Assembly: GCA_963565915.1 (NCBI GenBank)
Contig: OY751488.1
Coordinates: 868,001 to 932,000 of the forward strand
From: Entoloma clypeatum
Lineage: Eukaryota; Basidiomycota; Agaricomycetes; Agaricales; Entolomataceae
Direction of reading: 5' to 3'
DNA length: 64,000 nucleotides
The notes beneath the pieces were generated by a model that saw nothing but the letters and a program-made list of their open reading frames with translations, did no database searches and had not been told where the DNA came from. Position 1 is the first letter of the stretch, and each line of letters begins with the position of its first letter. Below are positions 1-10,967 of this stretch, one piece after another. The translations under genes were made by a program, and so were the position numbers.

Positions 1-3000
1 TGATGCAGGCAATGATCTTGGCAAATGCAATTCCCGACGCCTGGTCGTCACTCTCCACCGCCCTCTTTCAGGTCTATGACGCCGACGACTTCACATACAA
101 AGCCGTCGCGGAAAGCATCATATCAGAATACCGGCGCAAGTATTCGATTGGGTCCACTCGTACGTCCAACGAGCAGGCCCGGAAAATCTCCGGGACAAAG
201 CGAAAGGGGCAGGACCCCAAATGGGAAAGGCAGCAGAAGCCGAGTACCTCGCAGAACGATGCTGACGAGCAGCCCAACTCGGCCGACCCAAGTACCGCTT
301 CTGAGAAGAAGAAGGGAAAGGGACGTTGGCGCAATCAGAAGAAAAGCGCTAACAATGCGGACAACACGTCCGACCATGTGGAAGAAACGGTTGAGTTTGT
401 TGCTCCCGCCATCCACTTCCCTCCTCTTCCGCCGCCATCCTTCACCACCGTCACTGGTCGTGGGAAAACGACAAGTACCGCACAGCCCGATTCCGCAAAA
501 ATGCAGTCGCTCCTGCAACGAATGAACCCCCCTCCGTCACAGTACACCGGGCTTCCTTCTGGAAAACCATCCGTGTGGAAAAAGAATGACCATGTCCGCA
601 AACTCGCGCGCGGCATTGGTGCTCGCCCCTCAGGATCGAATCTTCGTATCCTAGACACCATCATTCCTGACATCGACGAAAGGCCGGCTAAACAGCGTCG
701 CGTAGCCCCGTCAATAGAAGAATCACTGAAAATGATGGACATAGACCATCAAAGTGAGCGGATGGGGCCGGAACAATTCGAAGATGGGCTGATTGAACTT
801 GACGGTTCGTCACATATTTCTCTCAAACTTGACCAAATGGGAAACGCTAATAATCACGCACAGACATTTGAATACATATTAGCTAGTACCGATGCAGATA
901 GTATAGATCTCTTTAGCGATGATCTGTACAAAAAATATATCAAACATTCCGCGTCCTGCACACACTGCAAAGAGAGAGAACGTGCTCAGTGGATCTTAGA
1001 TTCCGGCGCATCATTACACTTTACCCATGAGTTCAAAGACTTCGCGTATTACAGGCCTCTCAAGGCTAAGCAATTTGTCCAAACAGCTGCAAAGGGAAAG
1101 AAACTGGAAATTCTCGGAGTTGGGGCTGTTCCAGTACGGCATACCCTAAATGGGGAAACTAAAACCCATCTCCTACGACCGGTATTTTATATTCCGGATA
1201 TGGACACACGTCTATTGTCCCTAGGCGTCTTCCTTAACCATGGTTACAAAGTTGATGGAATGCACGGAGAAATTAATATCTCTAAAGGGCTGAACAAAAT
1301 ACAGTTTTCGCCTCATTTCATCGGACAAACCATTTACTGGTTAGACACTGAAATACGCTATGACCAAATCCATGCGATCTCTAGCGAAATCACTGTTGAA
1401 ACCTGGCATAAACGCCTTGGCCACCCAAATGACCAGGCGCTCAATAAGATTCCCACCAGTACCAAAGGAGTACCCAAAACGTTAGTACGTGAGAAATCAC
1501 AGGAAAACTGCACGGGGTGTCTAAAAGGGAAAATGCCGAATCAATCTTACCCTAACTCGGTGACAAGGGCTGTCGAACCCTTTGATTTGATCCATTCGGA
1601 CTTGAAACAGATATCCACGGCATCGTACCACAAGTACAAATATTTCCTTACCTTTTTGGATGATTTTTCTTCCCATGTCTGGGTCGTCTTGCTTAGGAAA
1701 AAGTCAGGCGCCATCACGGCGCTGAAACAATTCCTTGCGATGATCCAGAATCAATTCGCCGCCACCCCTAAAAAATGGCGGGTTGATGGAGGTGGAGAAT
1801 TCGATGAATACAAGGATGTACTTGCCGATCATGGAATTCTGATCGATGTCACACTCCCATATCAGCATCAGCAGAATGGTAGAGCAGAATGAATAAATCG
1901 AACTCTGTGGGAAAAATCTCAGGCATTGCGTTTCGACGCATGTCTACCGCCGATGTGGTGGGAATTCTGTTTGGAACATGCAGCATTTCTATACAACAGA
2001 ACCCCCATGCGGCGTCTTGAATGGAAAACCCCTTATTTCAGGGTGACCAATGAGATCCCCGACTTGTCCAGCGTCAGAGTCTTCGGATGCCAAGCATACG
2101 TATATATCCCAAAAGAAAAACGCAGAAATTCCCTGGAGTCAAGATCTCGATTGATGATTTATCTCGGATCAAAACCAGGGGTCAAAGGATACCGCTTCAT
2201 GGATCCTGAGACTAACACGATTTTCATGGGTGGGAAAGCTATCTTTGATGAAAGCAAGTACCCTAGATGCCACATCGACCCTTTGCCAGAAAACCATCCA
2301 GAAATGGAAAACCCAGAGCCGGCTGATGAGTTTGAGGATCTCATCCCTGGCAGCAACGACGACGATAGTCACAATGAAACACCTCAGGACTCAGTTCCCA
2401 TTGAACAGGATCAACCTGAATCAGACAACGAACTACCTGCCAGTGAGCCTGATGATGAACCACGAGTACCCACTCCGGAACCCGAGCAAGTACCAGATCG
2501 ACCGATCAGGGAACGACGAGTTCGGAAGATGCCAGGAAGCATCTATGGGGAAGACACTCCAGCGTCTGATCTTGAAAAATTAGATCGAAGACGGAGATTG
2601 GGCGGTCAAATGGCATGGATGAATGACCTCTTGATGGAGGCGATATCAGCCCAAGTTGGCATCGTTGAAATGTCCCATAAAGACATATACCCTCTTCCAA
2701 ATAAAGAAGACTGGTATGCGGCTGAACGTAAAGAACTAGACATGCTCAAACGCCGCGGGGTGATCACGGAGCTAGTACCCCTGCCTGCAGGGAGGAAAGC
2801 CCTAAGGAACAAATGGGTTTATAACGAAAAATCCGACGGGCGTCTGAAAGCGCGCCTTGTCGCAAAAGGCTTCTCGCAGGTGGAAGGGATCGACTTTGAT
2901 CAGATCTTCTCACCAGTCGTAAGATATGAAACCGTCCGACTGATACTGGCATTGACAGCCCTTGAAGGGTGGTTCATGACACTGTTGGACGTCTCATCAG

Positions 3001-4211
3001 CCTTCCTCTACGGAACGCTCCAAGAAGTCATTTACATGCGACAGCCTGAGGGCTACATAGTAAAAGGGAAAGAGCACCTCGTGTACCAACTATTCAAAGC
3101 TCTATATGGACTTAAGCAGGCCGCATTAGCCTGGTGGAGGGAACTTGATTCCTCCATGAAAAAGCTCGGCTTTGTCCGGCTTCACTCTGATGCGGGAGTG
3201 TTCATTCACAAAAGTACCAAAGGGGAAATTGTAATCGCCGTCATATATGTCGACGACTCTGCTTTTCTCGGCACAAACCGAGAATACACGCTAGAGAAGA
3301 AAAAGGCCTTCATGACCACATGGGAATGTAGGGACCTAGGGCACCTTGTGCCTGATGGGGAACCGAAAGAATTTCTCTCTATCCAAATAAGGCAACGTGG
3401 GAAATGTATCTTCATTGATCAAGTACCTTACCTTGAGAAAATACTCGAACGAATGGGGATGAGCGAATCTAACGCCACCCATACCCCACTTCCTACGGGC
3501 TACAAACCCATGATGTCCGAAGATGAACCCAATGCAGAACTTCGATCAAAGTACCAATCCGTCATCGGATCGCTTCTATATCTGATGATTGGAACGAGGC
3601 CAGACATCTGTTTTGCCGTGATTAAAATGTCGCAGTTTTCCGCAAATCCCACCAAACGCCATTTAGAAGTGGCTAGGGATATTTGCAGGTATCTAAAGGC
3701 GACAAAAAATTACGCAATCATGTATGATGGCGACTCAGGGAAAGGGATCTATGCATTCACAGACTCCGATTGGGCGTCAGATGAAAACACGAGGAGGTCT
3801 ACCACTGGCTTCTTCATATCACTGGCGTCTGGAGCAGTAACATGGGTTTCATCGGCGCAAAAGACCATCGCCCTCTCTTCCACAGAAGCAGAGTATATGG
3901 CGTTATCAGATTGCAGTCGCGCAGCAACATGGCTGAGAAGCATGCTTGCCGAACTTGGAATGCAGATCGGATCAGTACCGATCTACGGAGACAACAATGG
4001 TTCTGTCTTTATCGCATCCAACCCTGTAACCGAGAAACGATCCAAGCACATTGACGTGCGATTCCACTTCGTCAGAGAAAAAGTCTCCGAAGGAATAATT
4101 ACGGTCGAATTCATTGAAGGAGTGAACAACCCTGCAGATCTTTTAACTAAAAATCTGGGAAAAATCCTCTTTTCCAAGTTTATCCCGTACTTTGGATTGA
4201 TAAAAAACTAG
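1..4211 (+). pseudogene. Copia-A1 gag-pol polyprotein, N-truncated, one in-frame stop
   Basis: One reading frame interrupted only by TGA at 1890-1892, just after the integrase motif QHQQNGRAE; the frame resumes directly as INRTLWEKSQ. Copia-A3 has CGG there and Copia-A2 CAG, so the stop looks derived. Visible parts: end of the gag-like region, protease DSGAS (Asp codon near 999), integrase zinc site H-x-H-x-C-x-C (about 1400-1530), integrase core with FLDDFSSHVW and RVDGGGEF (1650-1800), RT with KARLVAKGFSQ and YVDD (about 3247-3258), and RNase H with TDSDWASD and SSTEAEYMAL up to the TAG at 4209-4211. It would make the particle and cDNA-integration machinery. Apart from the one stop and the missing start this copy is well preserved. 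Confidence 0.9.
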
Positions 4212-4289
4212 GCGAAACAAAAGTACCTATATATATATATGTGGGAAAAAGTAAGATGTATTTAGAAGTATGTACTAAATATGGGGGGG

Positions 4290-4578
4290 TGTTGAAACTT
4301 TTCCCATCACGTAGATTAGATTAGATTAGATTACATCACGTGACCTTACATATCTTCATTACATACTTGTTTGGTTGGTACAAACAGTAGTACAGTATAT
4401 AAGACCAGGAAACTATCAATACCAACAAGTTGTCTCTTGACTCTTAACCAGCTCCATCGCTCTTACCAGCCTCACCCCTCCCAAACCATGTAAGTGGCTA
4501 GAACGGTTATGTAGAGTACTTCCACTGTAGCTGGTTGCTCAGTACATCTGTGGCTAACGCCCAGGTGGAACTTCAACA
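4290..4578 (+). repeat. Copia-A1 3' LTR
   Basis: Starts TGTTGAAAC and ends CTTCAACA, giving TG...CA ends with a short inverted terminal repeat. It follows the purine run ATGGGGGGG, the expected polypurine tract. It contains GATTA pentamer repeats next to CACGTG motifs. Length 289 bp; matching LTRs occur at 12804, 18560, 41913, 47217, 59091 and 63931. Confidence 0.92.
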
Positions 4579-4874
4579 TCTCATGGTAGATAAATATATA
4601 GACACCTGTAAAGGGTGTCTCTGGTGTATATCTACCCAACACAAAAGACCCGAGGGGGATCCATGGAGTGTGGAAGACAGAAGATAAGAATTTGTCTGAA
4701 TTGCACCTGTGGATGTCATGCCCATAACAATTATTGCTTTCCAAACATGTTTTCGGGACTGAATCATGTCTCCTGTCTTCCACACTCCATGGATCCCCCT
4801 CGGGTCTTTTGTGTTGGGTAGATATACACCAGAGACACCCTTTACAGGTGTCTATATATTTATCTACCATGAGA
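4579..4874. repeat. Perfect 102-bp inverted repeat with 92-bp loop (foldback/MITE-like)
   Basis: The left arm 4579-4680 and right arm 4773-4874 are exact reverse complements over all 102 positions by eye; the spacer is 4681-4772. The arms start with TCTCATGG and end with CCATGAGA. The left arm begins exactly at the end of the Copia-A1 LTR, so the original inverted repeat may have been longer and been cut by that insertion. No coding potential. A transcript would fold into a long hairpin. Confidence 0.9.
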
Positions 4875-5174
4875 TACTAATGCTAGGTGGGGAATATGTG
4901 TTTTTGATGTGCACCTCATCTTCCACACCTTTCCACCTAATCAAAGCATCGCACACCTCGTACTACTGACACTTGGAGACCTATTAGTACTATAGAATGG
5001 TTGTATATAGGTGCCCTGACCATGCTGAGGGGTTAAGATGGTGATCTGTACCTAGGGTAAGTACATACATTTTCGCTCTTTTCACCATCTTCCACCCTTC
5101 CTGGGGTGGCTACATACCTTCCCCCATCCACTAATATACTCTGTGATGGACCTACAGGTGGCAGCTTGGGGTAG
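4875..5174. other. Unassigned sequence left of Gypsy-1
   Basis: No gene or repeat recognised. It ends with GGTAG, the target site duplicated by Gypsy-1, and continues at 11742 on the other side of that element. Confidence 0.7.
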
Positions 5175-5542
5175 TGTTACGGACTAACGACTACGGACAT
5201 ATATGCTTACTTTTTCACTTTTACTCATCGGCCCCCGCTTACACATATCGTATTATACTTTATTTCCTTTAGTATACTTCGCTCCCGCGCTGACTCGCTT
5301 TCCGCAGCTGTCTGACTCATTCCGCAGTCGTCTTACTCAGACGCACTGCCTTCCGCAGTTATCTTACTCAGATACACTGCCTTGCGCAGCACTGACTCAT
5401 ATGCTATCGCCTATAGTCAGTACCTATATAAACCCTTTGTACTATAGCTAGATTCCTTAGATTTAGCAATCACATTGCTCTTCGCCTTTCCATCTTCCTG
5501 CATACTCTGCCCGAACCTTGGAACGGTTTGTTATGCATAACA
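5175..5542 (+). repeat. Gypsy-1 5' LTR
   Basis: Starts TGTTACGG and ends with the 14-bp palindrome TGTTATGCATAACA. U3 holds imperfect repeats of a CTTACTCA...TTCCGCAGT unit and two TGACTCA motifs (5313-5319, 5393-5399), the Gcn4/AP-1 consensus. A TATATAAA box lies at 5425-5432. The matching 3' LTR ends TTACGCATAACA instead. Confidence 0.95.
5425..5469 (+). promoter_or_regulatory. Gypsy-1 LTR promoter with predicted transcript start
   Basis: TATATAAA at 5425-5432 is followed 34 bp later by AGATTTAGCAA (5459-5469), which is exactly complementary to the 11-base segment just inside the LTR (5545-5555). In Tf1-type elements the first bases of the RNA are the primer, so the transcript is predicted to start near 5459. 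The same arrangement is seen in Gypsy-2 and Gypsy-3. The start site is inferred, not shown. Confidence 0.6.
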
Positions 5543-6333
5543 AGTTGCTAAATCTCGTTAGGTTCGCCCAGAGCGAAGAGAGCAACTACCAGACGAGTCA
5601 AGACGTCGCGCTTCTTTGAAGACTTCACCAGTAACCCATTCAGCACGCCAGAAGCCCGACAGGAGGAGCTAAGTCCTCGAGACAGTATCGATTTTACGCT
5701 TATCCAGCAGTACATCGAATCGGAGATCCGTCGCATCCTACAGCAGGTGCTTGACGAAGAACTAGACAACGACGAGCATCGCCCCCACGGCGAGATAGCA
5801 GAGAGCATCCATCTTGCTCGGCAACACCAGATCGCGCGTTACAACGCCCGACAGAACGAACTCGAAAGCTTTCGCGTTCAAGAAGGACCTCAGACAGGTC
5901 GGATCACAGAGATCAGAGAGTTTATCGGTGTCCAGACAACCGTTATCAGAAGATTGATTAGGACGCTCACATCGAGACGTCCCAGAGCCGCATCACCACG
6001 TCTTACTCGAAGCAGCAGATCTACGCCCACTTCACCACCAACGAGCAACAGACCGAGTACAACCGTTGGGCACGAAACGAGAGACTTGACCCCTTCTCGC
6101 GACCAACAGACGCGCAGGAACAGAGATTCCTTAGAGATCTACAGAGGAAATACCCCGAACGTTTTGCCACCGATTCCGCCGACGAGTCCCCTGACGAATT
6201 TACTTTTGACTTCGCGCAGTCAGATACCGAACAGACGCCTAGAACAGGGACTGATTTTCAACCCCTACCTATATCCCAAACCCCATCTTCATCCCAACAA
6301 TCCGACACCTCTCCTACTCCGCAGGTTCTAGAC
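5533..6333 (+). CDS. Gypsy-1 gag leader: LTR start codon, CTT-TGA stop, then a second open frame
   Basis: ATG at 5533, in the last ten bases of the LTR, opens 28 codons (MHNKLLNLVRF...) ending CTT CTT TGA at 5617-5619. One base further on (+1) a long frame without any ATG runs to 6333 and encodes a charged helix-rich protein (EDFTSNPFSTP..., LIQQYIESEIRRILQQ). From 5962 the -1 frame is also open and leads into gag (YAHFTTNEQQTEYNRWARNE). All three Gypsy copies keep the LTR ATG and the CTT-TGA; Gypsy-2 has an extra stop in the downstream frame near 23303. Expression would need frameshifting or splicing; a 46-base GTTAGG...AAG intron is one alternative. Which frames are translated is not settled by sequence alone. 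Confidence 0.4.
5545..5555 (+). other. Gypsy-1 primer-binding site, self-priming type
   Basis: TTGCTAAATCT, two bases downstream of the LTR end, pairs over 11 bases with the predicted 5' end of the element's own RNA (AGATTTAGCAA at 5459-5469). The known Tf1/sushi mechanism uses an 11-base self-primer in place of a tRNA. I saw no tRNA 3'-end match here. Confidence 0.65.
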
Positions 6334-7203
6334 ATGGCAGAAGCACCGACAGTACAAACAATGGATACATCCAAGATCATCAAAGATCCTGGGATGTTCA
6401 AAGACAGACACACCTTCGACGAGTGGTGGAAAGCCACCAAATTATACATCAGGTTCCAGAAGGGCCTGTCCGACGATCAGAAGATTCTTGCGGTGTTATC
6501 CCGCATGATGGAAGGGTCCGGTAAACACTGGGCCAGCAACAAATTAGACGACCTTGCCACCGATGGCGAGAACATCACCTGGTTAGGATTCTCAGACGAC
6601 ATCGCTACGCGATTCTCTATTGCCAACAAGTCGGCAGCGGCCAAGGCGAAACTTGAAGTCCTGAAACAGGAGAAACGCACCATCGACGAATTCTTGGACG
6701 AATTCGAAGAGATCTTGAAACTGTCAAACCTTGGCGAAGAAACTGGGAAATACATCCTGGAAAAGAACGTCAACCGCAAAATTTCTGAACAAGTGGCTAG
6801 CGATGGCAAGACGTACACTGATTACGCAAAAGAGATCCGAAACAAGGGACGACAGATGGAAGGACATGCATTAGTCATCCGAGGGGGTGGCGACACACGC
6901 ACCGGATCGGGTACCACTTATGGTGGTCAAGGCAAAGCCATGGAGATCGACAAAGCAGGAGTAGCCCGTTGCTACAACTGTCAGCGCTTTGGTCACCTTG
7001 CCAAAGACTGCAAAGCCCCAAAGAAGAAAGATGGTCGTAAGTGTTTCAACTGCGACCAAGAAGGACATATCGCGCGCAACTGCCGCAAGCCGAAGAAAAA
7101 CTCTGGAAAGATTAGGAAGGTGTCTGATGGAGATACCGATGATGACGATGAAACCATCACCATAGAGACCGATGAGAAGGATTTTCCCGAAGGGTCCGAT
7201 TAA
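6334..7203 (+). CDS. Gypsy-1 gag (capsid and two CCHC zinc knuckles)
   Basis: A 289-residue frame from ATG 6334; the frame is open upstream to 5962, so the true protein may be longer or fused to the leader. The capsid-like part carries FDEWWKATKLYI and FLDEFEEILKLSN, typical of the retrotransposon gag family. Two knuckles, CYNCQRFGHLAKDC (about residue 213) and CFNCDQEGHIARNC (about residue 237), bind the RNA genome. It ends TAA at 7201-7203, overlapping the pol frame, which is -1 relative to gag and opens at 7176. A T-rich stretch lies in the overlap but no perfect X-XXY-YYZ slippery heptamer is visible. No stop occurs in this copy. Confidence 0.88.
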   Translation: MAEAPTVQTMDTSKIIKDPGMFKDRHTFDEWWKATKLYIRFQKGLSDDQKILAVLSRMMEGSGKHWASNKLDDLATDGENITWLGFSDDIATRFSIANKSAAAKAKLEVLKQEKRTIDEFLDEFEEILKLSNLGEETGKYILEKNVNRKISEQVASDGKTYTDYAKEIRNKGRQMEGHALVIRGGGDTRTGSGTTYGGQGKAMEIDKAGVARCYNCQRFGHLAKDCKAPKKKDGRKCFNCDQEGHIARNCRKPKKNSGKIRKVSDGDTDDDDETITIETDEKDFPEGSD

Positions 7204-10200
7204 ACGACGCTAAGTCGCGACCCTTATCCATTAAACGAACTCGCTTGCCTGGTGCAGTTACAGACAATATAACTTATGTTATCCCTGCAAAGCGAGCCGT
7301 TGCGTCAACTAAGATTGTCAAGGGAGATAAACCTCCGAAACGACGAGAGATCAAGCTGCAAGCTCAGATCAAAACACGACGAGGACCAAAGGCCATTCGA
7401 CCCGAGGTCGATAGCGGATGTGAACGCACATGTATCCATCCCAGAATAGTACGTGAACAGAACCTTCCCACACGTGGAATAAAGCCCATATCAATCCTAA
7501 ATGCGGATGGATCACCGAACCGACAACAGAAAGCAGAAAAACTTGCCGAAGTCAAGCTGGACTTAGGAACACACCAGGAAACCATGGAGGCAATGGTATT
7601 GGACATTGGGAGAACGGATATGCTTTTGGGACATGACTGGTTGGTGCACCACAACCCTACAATCAATTGGACGACCGGCACCGTAACATTCAACCGATGC
7701 CCATCAACGTGTCAAACCAAACACTCGGATTTCAGGGTTAACCTTAATGGTCGCAAACATCGGGTTCGCATGGTGGAAGTACGAGACAAGGACGCACCCA
7801 AGAAATCGGATCAGAAATGGAAGCCCGGAGACCCCATATTGGAAGCAGTTACTCCCACACCATCTCCCACAACCAAACGACCCTCATACGTTGAACGTTT
7901 TGCCCATCTCTTTGAAAAAGAAAACTTTGACAAGATCCCAAAGGAAAGAGAATGGGACCACGGCATCGAACTTACACCGGACGCACCAAAGGAGCTAGGA
8001 GGAAACACGTATCCTATGACCCAAAAGGAGCAAGAAGAACTGGACGAATTCATTGATGAAGGCCTGGCAACCGGAAAGATCCGACCGTCCAAATCCCCTT
8101 ATGCATCACCCTGCTTCTTCATTAACAAGAAAGACGGTTCCAAACGATTGGTACAGGATTATCGCACGGTCAATAAATTCACGGTTAAGGACAAATTCCC
8201 ACTCCCACGCATCAGCAATCTCTTGGATGTATTGAAGGACGCAGTCTACTTCAACAAAATGGACATCATGTGGGGATACAATAATGTGCGGATCAAAAAG
8301 GGTGACGAATGGAAAGCCGCCTTCTTGACCAGCCGAGGATTGTTTGAACCATTGGTCATGTTTTTCGGTCTTTGCAATTCCCCGGGAACGTTCTCTCGGA
8401 TGATGGCCAGCCTATTCAGGGATCAGATCCGTCGGCGCATCTGTGTGATTTACATGGATGACATAGTGGTTATTGGTAAAACCAAGGAAGAACTCGCCCA
8501 GAATACCGAAGAGATCTTGCAGATCCTGTCGGACAATGACTTGTTCCTAAAGGAAAAGAAGTGTCTTTGGGAAGTAACGAAATGCCCCATATTGGGATAT
8601 GTCGTGGGTGAAGGACGTGTCGAGATGGAAACTGAAAAGGTGGACACAATCCGGAACTGGCGAGTACCCACATCAAAAAAGGAAGTCCAGAGGTTCCTGG
8701 GATTTGCCAACTTTTATCGACGCTTCATTGAAGGATACTCAAACATCGCAAAGCCACTCACGACACTTACGGGAAATACAGCATTCACATGGGGACCAGC
8801 GGCGCAAGAAGCATTTGAAGGTCTCATACGGGCAATCACGACGGCACCAGTCTTGGCATTGCCCAAACCGGACGGACAGTTCAGGGTTGAAACCGATGCA
8901 TCGGGTTATGCAATTGGAGCGGTACTCTCACAGAAACAAGACGACAAGTGGCATCCTATCGCGTTCTTGTCGCGGACCATGTCCGCGGCCGAACAGAATT
9001 ACGAGATGTATGACAAGGAACTCTTGGCAGTCATGGAAGCACTGAAGGACTGGCGACATTATCTACTTGAAGCCAAGGAACGTTTCGAGATCTTAACCGA
9101 TCACAAAAACCTGGAGTATTTCCGGCGTCCTCAGGACCTAAACCAACGACAGAGGCGCTGGAAAATGAAGCTACAAGACTATGACTTCGAATTGCGACAT
9201 GTACCTGGGAAGACAAACGCGAAAGCAGACATCCTGTCACGTTTACCCTGGTACGAGACGGAACTCGAGCCGCAGGACAGCGACCAAATGCTCAAGGAGG
9301 GGCTATTTTTGAAACGATTGGAATCAGAAGATGTGATACAAATGGAGATGTTCACGGAGGAACAATTCTTTGAAGGGGGTGAAACATCTGATTCCATCAA
9401 AATCGGAAACATCACAACCATCGAAAACCCATGGATCTTACGCATCAAGGCCTCGAATCGCATGGAAACAGAAGTAGCCCAGGGTCTGAAGAAGAATCCT
9501 CACTGGTACCAGCAGGAAAATGGCATCACCTACGCAGGAGAACGAGTCTATGTTCCACCAGACCCACAATTGCGCCAAGAACTGATGTTTGAAGCGCACG
9601 ACGCACCAGTGGCAGGACATCCAGGACAGTATCGAACACATGAACTTCTCACTCGCACCTACTGGTGGCCCACCATCCTACATGACGTAAAGAAGTATGT
9701 GAAAGGTTGTGACACCTGTCAACGCAACAAGATCAGCCGCCAAAGGAGACATGCCCCTCTGCACCCTAACGCCGCGCCAAGTCAACCATGGGAAGATATA
9801 GGGATTGACGTCGTGGGACCGATACCAGAATCTGATGGGAAGAACGCAATTCTGGTCATCACGGACAGACATTCAAAGATGCTTCATCTCATCCCGACAA
9901 CCGTGGAACTATCGGCTGAAGGATTAGCCAAGATCTATCGGGACCAGATATGGAAGCTTCATGGAATTCCCAAGAAGATCATCAGCGATAGGGGACCGCA
10001 GTTCGCCGCGAAGTTTATGGAGATACTTTGCCGCATGTTAGGGATCAAGAGAAACCTGTCCACTGCGTACCATCCACAGACTGATGGACAGGCCGAACGA
10101 TCGCATCAGGAAACCGAGGTGTTCTTACGAAACTTTGTCAACCATCTACAAGATGATTGGGCGGATGGATCGCAATCGCAGAATTCCAGTACAATGACAA

Positions 10201-10852
10201 AGAACATCAAGCGACAAAGTACACACCATTCTATCTCAACTACGGTCTGCATCCTTGGAAGGGAGAACTTGTGTTGGAAGACACCAATCCGGCAGCAAAC
10301 GACTTCTTGAAAAAACTCAAACAGGCACGAGAAGAAGCCAACGCAGCACTGAAACAGGCACAGGATCAGATGAAGAAGACAGTTGACACACGACGAAGCC
10401 CGTCTCGGGATTACCGCATCGGAGACAAGGTGTGGCTGGAAGGGACTAACATCAGGACTGATCGTCCCTCAAAGAAACTTGACGCCCTCCGACACGGACC
10501 GTTCAAAGTCCTAGAGAAGAAAGGAGCTAGCGCATACCGTCTTGATCTTCCCAAAACCTGGAAAATGATCCACCCTGTGTTCAACGAAACCCTGTTATCG
10601 CCATATGAAACCCCGAAGTATGTCATTCAGAAAAAGAAGCCAGCCCCTGATCCGATCATCGTCGAAGGACGAGAAGAATACCATGTCTCCACGATCCTGG
10701 ACTCTCGAAAATTCCGCGGAAAGATCCAGTACCTCGTCCAATGGGAAGGGTATGGCCCAGAAGAGAACACGTGGGAACCTCGGACTAATGTTCAGAACGC
10801 TCAAGACTTGATCCGAGACTTTCATCGGCAAAATCCATCGCGTCCACAATAA
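7176..10852 (+). pseudogene. Gypsy-1 pol (protease-RT-RNase H-integrase-chromodomain), one 1-nt deletion
   Basis: Read in order: protease DSGCE (about 7405) and LLGHDWL; RT with FINKKDGSKRLVQDYR and YMDD (about 8452); RNase H with ETDASGYAIGAVLSQ and TDHKNLEYF; integrase zinc-binding HPGQYRTHELL...CDTCQ; integrase core with IGIDVVGP, ISDRGPQF and HPQTDGQAERSHQE; and a chromodomain (about 10677-10840) with IQYLVQWEGYGPEENTWEP. Near 10164 one A is missing compared with Gypsy-2 and Gypsy-3 (GCGGATGG against GGAATGG), which breaks the frame at DDWA/WIAIAEF. Otherwise the frame is full length. No ATG lies at the start of pol, so it is presumably made as a Gag-Pol fusion. Confidence 0.92.
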
Positions 10853-10967
10853 AAGAACAAACTTTGAGCCATTTTCCACATCGACTTCTGTCACATCGAG
10901 TTCCCCGCTCCAACTCTTCTCGCCCAACACGCCGTTCTTCTTATACCTTTCAAACATCATTGCTGCC

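Larger units (their letters stand above)
1..4578 (+). mobile_element. Copia-A1, 3' part of a Ty1/copia retrotransposon
   Basis: Begins inside gag and runs through protease, integrase, reverse transcriptase and RNase H to a 3' LTR; the 5' LTR and gag start lie outside the window. Two more copies of the family (Copia-A2, Copia-A3) are on the minus strand. The domain order protease-integrase-RT-RNase H is diagnostic for Ty1/copia. The right flank (TCTCA) is the first five bases of an inverted repeat, so the element seems to have landed in or beside it. The TSD cannot be confirmed because the left end is missing. Confidence 0.93.

Noticed and set aside
4311..4335. GATTA pentamers considered as a telomere-like repeat
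   Set aside because: They are part of every Copia-A LTR, in an internal position, and do not match TTAGGG.
5203..5451. 82-codon frame inside the Gypsy LTR, also at 11402-11650
   Set aside because: It lies wholly in LTR U3, depends on the repeat array, and is not kept in the Gypsy-2/3 LTRs. Its two copies are identical because the LTRs are.
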